Assembly (NCBI GenBank): GCA_959018215.1
Contig: CAUEKL010000024.1
Location: forward strand, 1 to 17,324
Reading direction: 5' to 3'
DNA length: 17,324 bases
From: an uncultured Gemmiger sp.
GTDB lineage: Bacteria > Bacillota > Clostridia > Oscillospirales > Ruminococcaceae
The notes under the pieces were generated by a model. That model saw only the letters and a program-made list of their open reading frames with translations. It was not told the origin of the DNA and did not search any database. Made by a program: the position numbers and the translations under genes. Shown here in pieces: positions 13,069-17,324 of this stretch (its first letter is position 1; every line of letters starts with the position of its first letter).

Positions 13069-14364
13069 ATGAACTTCAAAAGAATGTCTGCGCTGCTGCT
13101 CTGCGGCGCCATGCTGGCGGGTACCCTGGCCGGCTGCTCCGGCGGCAGCTCTTCCGCCGCCACCACCGACACCACCACAGCGGCGGAAACCGGTGGGGAC
13201 AGTGCCGTGACCATCAAGGTCTTTTCCAACCTGACCGACCGCACCACCGGCCAGGGCCTGATCGAACAGATGCTGTTCGACTCTTACATGGAAGAAAACC
13301 CCAACGTCACCATCGAGGTGGAAGCCCTGGACGACGAGAGCTACAAGACCAAGTTCAAGGCCTACGCCACCGGCGGCAACATGCCGGACCTGGTGAACAT
13401 CTGGTGCTCGCCCTCCTTCCTGGACGAGGTGGTGGCCGCCGGTACGCTGGAACCGCTGAACGCCGATGATTACGCCGACTACGGCTTTACCGAGGGTTCG
13501 CTGGACGGCGTCACCTATGACGGCCAGATCTACGGCCTGCCCCGCAACACCGACGTGCTGGGCTTCTACTACAACAAGGACCTGTTTGCCCAGTACGGCG
13601 TCGAGGTCCCCACCACCTGGGACGAGCTGCTGGCTGCGGCGCAGGTCTTCCAGGATGCCGGCATCTCCCCCATCGCCATGGACGGCCAGGACAAATGGCC
13701 CCTGGCCCACTTCATCAACTGCATGATCGGCACCGTCAAGGGCGCCGACACCTATACCACCATGGTGAACTCGGTGCAGAACAAGGACTACTCCGACCCT
13801 GCCTGGAAGGACACCGTCACCGCCGCCTCCGAGCAGGCGTCCCTGCTGTTCCAGCCCGGCTTTGAAACCACCGACTACGCCACATCCATGAACCTGTTCA
13901 TGAACGGCCAGTCCGCCATGTTCTTCATGGGCAGCTGGGAAATGTCCATGGCTCCGGACTTTGAGGTGGGCTACTTCACCATGCCGGACTTTGACGGCGA
14001 CGGCCAGGGCGTCATCGGCGCCTACAACGGCGGCGGCTACGCCATCTCTTCCTCCTCCGCCGTCAAGGAGGAGGCCACCGCTCTGCTGAACTACATGTTC
14101 CAGCCGGAAAACTGGTCCAAGCTCAGCTGGGAAAACGGCGTCTGCATGTCTGCGCAGGACTTCTCCCAGTACCTGACCGGCAACGAGACCCCGCTGCAGA
14201 ATGACATCATCAACGCGCTGAACACCGCGTCGGGCATCACCGGCATGACCTACAACGACCTGGGCGACAGTGCTTACAAGACTCTGTCCGAGGATTCCAC
14301 GGCGGAAGTGCTGTCCGGCATGATCTCGGTGGATGATTTCTTCACCAACCTGCAAAACGGTTGA
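13069..14364 (+). CDS. Sugar ABC transporter substrate-binding lipoprotein (CUT1 type)
   Basis: 431 residues. A lipoprotein signal peptide begins NFKRMSALLLCGAML, and the lipobox LAGC puts the modified cysteine at C23. A low-complexity Ser/Thr/Ala linker (24-48) tethers the domain to the membrane. The mature part is an extracellular solute-binding protein of family 1, with typical stretches such as YGLPRNTDVLGFYYNKDLF and MFFMGSWEM. It captures an oligosaccharide and hands it to the permeases encoded downstream. The start is ATG at 13069 with AGGAGG at 13056-13061. The gene heads the transporter operon behind the GH43 and two-component genes, so xylo-oligosaccharide is the leading ligand candidate (inference). 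A strong stem-loop follows the stop codon. Confidence 0.93.
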   Translation: MNFKRMSALLLCGAMLAGTLAGCSGGSSSAATTDTTTAAETGGDSAVTIKVFSNLTDRTTGQGLIEQMLFDSYMEENPNVTIEVEALDDESYKTKFKAYATGGNMPDLVNIWCSPSFLDEVVAAGTLEPLNADDYADYGFTEGSLDGVTYDGQIYGLPRNTDVLGFYYNKDLFAQYGVEVPTTWDELLAAAQVFQDAGISPIAMDGQDKWPLAHFINCMIGTVKGADTYTTMVNSVQNKDYSDPAWKDTVTAASEQASLLFQPGFETTDYATSMNLFMNGQSAMFFMGSWEMSMAPDFEVGYFTMPDFDGDGQGVIGAYNGGGYAISSSSAVKEEATALLNYMFQPENWSKLSWENGVCMSAQDFSQYLTGNETPLQNDIINALNTASGITGMTYNDLGDSAYKTLSEDSTAEVLSGMISVDDFFTNLQNG

Positions 14365-14381
14365 TTCCCCCGGAAAAAACC

Positions 14382-14412
14382 ACTGTGGCAGGGAGGTGCT
14401 CCCTGCCACAGT
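14382..14412 (+). terminator. Intra-operon stem-loop after the binding protein gene
   Basis: ACTGTGGCAGGGA (14382-14394) pairs perfectly with TCCCTGCCACAGT (14400-14412) around GGTGC. Only a short CTTTCT tail follows, so it is more likely a partial terminator or a 3'-end stabiliser that keeps binding protein mRNA in excess, as known between malE and malF. Confidence 0.75.
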
Positions 14413-14444
14413 CTTTCTGAGGAGAAATCTTTCTAAGGAGAAAT
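14413..14444 (+). repeat. 16-bp tandem repeat carrying two Shine-Dalgarno sequences
   Basis: CTTTCTGAGGAGAAAT (14413-14428) is followed at once by CTTTCTAAGGAGAAAT (14429-14444), with one mismatch. Only the second (AAGGAG, 14435-14440) is correctly spaced (9 nt) for the permease ATG at 14450. The first has no start codon at a usable distance. Confidence 0.85.
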
Positions 14445-14449
14445 GAAAG

Positions 14450-15328
14450 ATGCACAAATTGTACAGCAATAAATTGGTAATCTTCTCCTTGGTGCTGCCG
14501 GGCCTGCTGACCTTCGTGGTGGCCATTCTGGCGCCCATCATCCTGAGCGTCTACTACAGCCTGACCGACTATTCGGGCCTGGGCAAGGCAAACTTCCTGG
14601 GAATTGCCAACTATATCACCCTGTTTCAGGACGGCGTATTCTGGCGGGCGCTGCTCAACTCCGCCCTGCTGGCCATCGGGTTCATCTGCATCCAGCATCC
14701 CATCGCCGTGTTTGTGGCCTGGAAGCTGGACCGCCTGCAGGGCAAGGCCGAGGGCCTGCTGCGCTGCATCTACTTTTTGCCCAACGTCATCTCGGTGGCG
14801 GTCATCGCCTACCTGTGGAAGTTCATCTACAACCCCAACTTCGGCCTGCTGCAGAAGATTCTGGAATTCTTCGGCTATCAGGGCAATTTCAACGCCCTGG
14901 GCAGCGGCACCGCCATCTGGGCGGTGCTGGTGGTGCTGATCTGGCACGGGTTCGGCTGGGGCATGCTGATCTACTACACCGGCATCAAGAACATCGACCA
15001 GGTGGTGTACGAGGCAGCCGCCATCGACGGCGCCACCGACCGGCAGATCTTCTTCCGCATCACCCTGCCGCTGATGAAGCCCGTCATCAAATACAACGTC
15101 ACCCTGGCCATCATCTCCGCCCTCAAGCAGATGGAAACGGTCTACCTGCTGACCAACGGCGGCCCCGGCAACGAGACCCAGTTCCTGGCCACCTACCTGT
15201 ACAAGCAGGCTTTCGGTTCCTACAAGTACGGCTACGGCAACGCCATCAGCGTGGTTTTCATCATTGTCTGCCTGGCGGCTACCCTCATCATGAACAAGGT
15301 GTTTGCCGAACGAAAGGAGGCGGCCTGA
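14450..15328 (+). CDS. Sugar ABC transporter permease, MalF/UgpA-like
   Basis: 292 residues with about six membrane helices. The first is at about 10-35 (VIFSLVLPGLLTFVVAIL, a start typical of this subfamily). The cytoplasmic EAA loop that docks the ATPase is clear: YEAAAIDGATDRQIFFRITLP at about 185-205. It forms the transmembrane channel with the next gene's product. The start is ATG at 14450, decided by AAGGAG at 14435-14440. An ATG at 14443 is in another frame. The stop at 15326-15328 lies one base before the next start. No ATPase gene is present in the operon. Confidence 0.93.
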   Translation: MHKLYSNKLVIFSLVLPGLLTFVVAILAPIILSVYYSLTDYSGLGKANFLGIANYITLFQDGVFWRALLNSALLAIGFICIQHPIAVFVAWKLDRLQGKAEGLLRCIYFLPNVISVAVIAYLWKFIYNPNFGLLQKILEFFGYQGNFNALGSGTAIWAVLVVLIWHGFGWGMLIYYTGIKNIDQVVYEAAAIDGATDRQIFFRITLPLMKPVIKYNVTLAIISALKQMETVYLLTNGGPGNETQFLATYLYKQAFGSYKYGYGNAISVVFIIVCLAATLIMNKVFAERKEAA

Positions 15329-15329
15329 T

Positions 15330-16163
15330 ATGGTTGGTCAGCACAAAAAAGGCTTTCACATCGGCACGGTTTTCCTGGCCATCCTGGCCGTCATCCAGCT
15401 GTTCCCCCTGGTCTGGCTGATCGATTTCTCCCTGGTGGAGAGCGACCAGCTGTTTACCAGCGGCATTCTGGTCTGGCCCAGTCCCTTCCGGTGGGAAAAC
15501 TACACCCGGGCCCTGCTGGAAAGCAACTTCCTGCACTATCTATTCAACAGCATCCTGATCAACGCCCTGGCGGTGGTTCTGGTGGTCATCTTTGCCATCA
15601 TGGCTTCCTTTGCCTGCACCCGGATGCACTGGAAGCTCAGCGGCCTGGTCTCCATGCTGCTGATGATGGGGCTGATGATCCCCATCCACGCCACCCTGCT
15701 GCCGAACTACATCATCTTCAGCAAGATCAAGATCCTGGACACCATCCTGGCTTTGCTGATCCCCTATGTGGCCTTCTCGCTGCCCCAGGGCTTCTTCCTC
15801 ACCAGCAGCTACATGGACTCGGTGCCCAAGGAGCTGGAGGAAGCGGCGGTCATCGACGGCTGCGGGGTCTACCGTACCCTGCTCATCATCGTGCTGCCCA
15901 TGATGAAGGCCTCCATCGCCACCGTGTCCATCATGACCTACCTGAACAACTGGAACGAGTTCGTCATGGCCATGACCTTCCTCAGCTCGCCGGACTGGAA
16001 GACCCTGCCCTTCGCGGTGCTGGAATTCACCGGCCAGTATTCTTCGGACTATGCCATTCAGTTCGCGGTCATGACCCTGTCCGCTCTGCCGGCCATCCTC
16101 ATTTATATCCTGCTGAACAAGAACATCACCAAGGGCGTTGCCATGGGCGCTGTGAAGGGATGA
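15330..16163 (+). CDS. Sugar ABC transporter permease, MalG/UgpE-like
   Basis: 277 residues with six membrane helices. The EAA loop is ELEEAAVIDGCGVYRTLLIIVLP at about 168-190. It pairs with the preceding MalF-like permease in the CUT1-type importer. The start is ATG at 15330, one base after the upstream stop, with AAAGGAGG at 15313-15320. An in-frame ATG at 15303 would overlap the previous gene and sit before the ribosome binding site. The C-terminus (KGVAMGAVKG) is typical of this subfamily. A DUF624 gene follows 4 bp later in the same operon. Confidence 0.93.
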   Translation: MVGQHKKGFHIGTVFLAILAVIQLFPLVWLIDFSLVESDQLFTSGILVWPSPFRWENYTRALLESNFLHYLFNSILINALAVVLVVIFAIMASFACTRMHWKLSGLVSMLLMMGLMIPIHATLLPNYIIFSKIKILDTILALLIPYVAFSLPQGFFLTSSYMDSVPKELEEAAVIDGCGVYRTLLIIVLPMMKASIATVSIMTYLNNWNEFVMAMTFLSSPDWKTLPFAVLEFTGQYSSDYAIQFAVMTLSALPAILIYILLNKNITKGVAMGAVKG

Positions 16164-16167
16164 TACC

Positions 16168-16803
16168 ATGAAATTTTTCCGCTACGATTCCGGCTTCTGG
16201 TCGGCGATGGAACGTGTTTTTGACTGGATGCTTCTCAATCTGCTCTGGCTGGTCACCAGCCTGCCCATCGTGACCATTGGCGCCTCCACGGCGGCCCTGA
16301 CGGAGGTCAGCCGCCGCATGGCGTGCGGGGAAGAACCTGCTGTGCTCAGAAGTTACGCCAAAGCCTGGGCCGCGCACGGGAAAACCGCCACCGCCCTGTG
16401 GGGGCTGCTGGCGGCAGCGGCAGGATGGCTGCTGCTCTGCCTGCGCATCTGCTTTGCAGCCGGGTCGGTGCTGTTCCTGCCGGTGGCGGTGGTGGAAGGC
16501 GCCCTGCTTTTTACGGTGGTGTTGAGCATCCCCTACGCGCTGTACCTGTGCAGCCGGTGGGGGCTGCGGGTCCGGCAGATCCTCAAACCGGCGGTTGTGG
16601 CGGCGCTGCGGCATCTGCCCTGGTCGGTGGTGCTGGCTGTGCTGGGGTGGGCGCCCTGGCTCATCACGCTGCTGGCCCCCCGGGCCCTGCCCTATCTGCT
16701 TCTTTTCTGGATCTTTCTCGGGGTGGGGTTCCTTTCCTATCTGCAGCAAAAAATCTTTGTGCGGCTGGAAAAGGCAGACGCACCGGAAAGTCCGGTTTTC
16801 TGA
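16168..16803 (+). CDS. DUF624 (YesL-like) membrane protein
   Basis: 211 residues with about five hydrophobic segments (roughly 19-42, 72-92, 93-124, 145-168 and 171-192). The opening, FFRYDSGFWSAMERVFDWMLLNLLWLVTSLPIVTIGAS, is the hallmark of DUF624/YesL proteins. These accompany YesMN-type regulators and oligosaccharide ABC importers in Firmicutes. Their biochemical role is not established. The start is ATG at 16168, 4 bp after the upstream stop, with GAAGGGA as ribosome binding site. It is the last gene of the importer operon, and a bidirectional terminator follows. Confidence 0.88.
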   Translation: MKFFRYDSGFWSAMERVFDWMLLNLLWLVTSLPIVTIGASTAALTEVSRRMACGEEPAVLRSYAKAWAAHGKTATALWGLLAAAAGWLLLCLRICFAAGSVLFLPVAVVEGALLFTVVLSIPYALYLCSRWGLRVRQILKPAVVAALRHLPWSVVLAVLGWAPWLITLLAPRALPYLLLFWIFLGVGFLSYLQQKIFVRLEKADAPESPVF

Positions 16804-16818
16804 TGCCCCGGACATACC

Positions 16819-16859
16819 AAAGGGAGGAACCGTCCCCCAAAAGGACGGCTCCTCCCTTT
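16819..16859. terminator. Bidirectional terminator between convergent genes
   Basis: AAAGGGAGGA (16819-16828) pairs with TCCTCCCTTT (16850-16859), and CCGTCC (16830-16835) pairs with GGACGG (16843-16848), with one A-C mismatch between the two blocks. TATTTG follows on the plus strand. It ends the importer operon and could also stop the minus-strand AraC transcript. Confidence 0.87.
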
Positions 16860-16940
16860 ATTTGTGCCAATACTCTTTTGCCGGGCCAAACACCTTCTGT
16901 GCGGCCGGAAAGCCGGTCCGGCAACCGGGCGGCCGGGGGC

Positions 16941-17324
16941 TTACCGTCTGCCCCGCCAGGCACGGCGATAGTCGGTGGCGGTCTGGCCCTCGGCAGCCCG
17001 GAAGCGCCGGGTGAAATACGCCTGCTCCTTAAAGCCGCACCGGGCGGCGATCTGCCCCAGGGTCAGGTCGGTGTAGCGCAGCATCTGCTTGGCCATGTCG
17101 ATGCGGGCGGACAGGCGGCAGTCCAGGATGGTCTCCCCGTATCGCTGCTTGAAACTCCGGGCAAGATAATACTTGCTCAGGTAAAACCGGGCGGCCAGCT
17201 CGTCCAGGGAGAAGTTCTCGGTGCAGTGGGCAATGACGTAGGCCCGCACCTCCTCCAGCCGGGCGGCCATGGGGGCGGTGTCGCTGCCGCTGCGGGCCCG
17301 GGCTGCCAGGATCCCCGCCAGCAG
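16941..17324 (-). CDS. AraC-family transcriptional regulator, C-terminal part (5' end outside the window)
   Basis: 127 residues are visible, and the frame stays open to the window edge, so the start lies beyond it. They contain a complete AraC double helix-turn-helix: NFSLDELAARFYLSKYYLARSFKQRYG (first) and LTLGQIAARCGFKEQAYFTRRFRAAEG (second), ending in TATDYRRAWRGRR. An internal ATG at 17270 is just upstream of this domain, but a separate 109-residue protein is less likely than a longer regulator with an N-terminal sensor or cupin domain. It converges with the DUF624 gene and may regulate the importer cluster or a neighbouring locus outside the window. Confidence 0.88.
   Translation of the reverse strand: MLAGILAARARSGSDTAPMAARLEEVRAYVIAHCTENFSLDELAARFYLSKYYLARSFKQRYGETILDCRLSARIDMAKQMLRYTDLTLGQIAARCGFKEQAYFTRRFRAAEGQTATDYRRAWRGRR

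Noticed and set aside
10848..13247. 799-codon minus-strand open frame opposite the sensor kinase
   Set aside because: It is antisense to a kinase with all catalytic motifs, crosses the operon terminator and has no recognisable domain. It results from GC-rich third codon positions.
13021..14541. 506-codon minus-strand open frame opposite the binding protein gene
   Set aside because: It is a shadow of an unmistakable lipoprotein gene and is dominated by Gly/Val/His low-complexity stretches.

Overview
This is a GC-rich (about 60 percent by eye), densely coding chromosomal segment from an anaerobic gut-type Firmicute. AAGGAGG-type ribosome binding sites, YesM/YesN-type two-component genes, a DUF624 (YesL-like) gene, GPH and CUT1 sugar transporters and an ECF sigma/DUF4367 pair together suggest class Clostridia, probably the Oscillospiraceae/Ruminococcaceae (Faecalibacterium, Gemmiger or Subdoligranulum relatives). 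The taxon is an inference from gene content and style, not a database match.

Layout. (1) 1-96 is the 3' part of a tRNA-Lys(CTT) with its terminator. (2) 97-960 has no credible gene. It is a patchwork of degenerate repeats: tRNA 3'-end look-alikes each followed by a terminator hairpin, inverted copies of the tRNA-Lys tail, and several perfect hairpins. (3) 961-2538 holds an ECF sigma factor, a translationally coupled membrane anti-sigma factor and a small DUF6132-like membrane protein. (4) 2682-6681, on the minus strand, encodes in transcriptional order an AraC-type regulator, an intracellular GH5 beta-glucanase/glucosidase and a GPH-family sugar:cation symporter: a compact beta-glucoside/glucan-oligosaccharide utilisation cluster. 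(5) 6690-7965 holds a TetR/AcrR-like regulator with, just beyond its 3' end, a palindromic operator-like site lodged in a promoter that points toward the AraC gene. (6) 7966-12857, plus strand, encodes a GH43 beta-xylosidase and a YesN/YesM-type response regulator and sensor kinase. A perfect 579-bp tandem duplication here repeats the end of the GH43 gene and the start of the regulator gene. (7) 13069-16803 encodes a CUT1-type sugar ABC importer (lipoprotein binding protein and two permeases, no ATPase) and a DUF624 protein. (8) 16941 to the window end is the C-terminal part of another AraC-type regulator on the minus strand.

How it works together (inference). The sensor kinase would detect an extracellular sugar ligand and phosphorylate the AraC-type response regulator, which would activate the ABC importer. 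Imported xylo-oligosaccharides would be cut by the cytoplasmic GH43 enzyme. The minus-strand cluster would do the same for a beta-glucoside through a cation symporter and the GH5 enzyme. The importer must borrow an ATPase (MsmK/MalK-type) encoded elsewhere.

I found no CRISPR array, phage module, transposase or defence system. The least ordinary parts are the tRNA-tail repeat patchwork (97-830), the exact 579-bp tandem duplication (9169-10327) and the overlapping promoters with a palindrome at 6926-6986.
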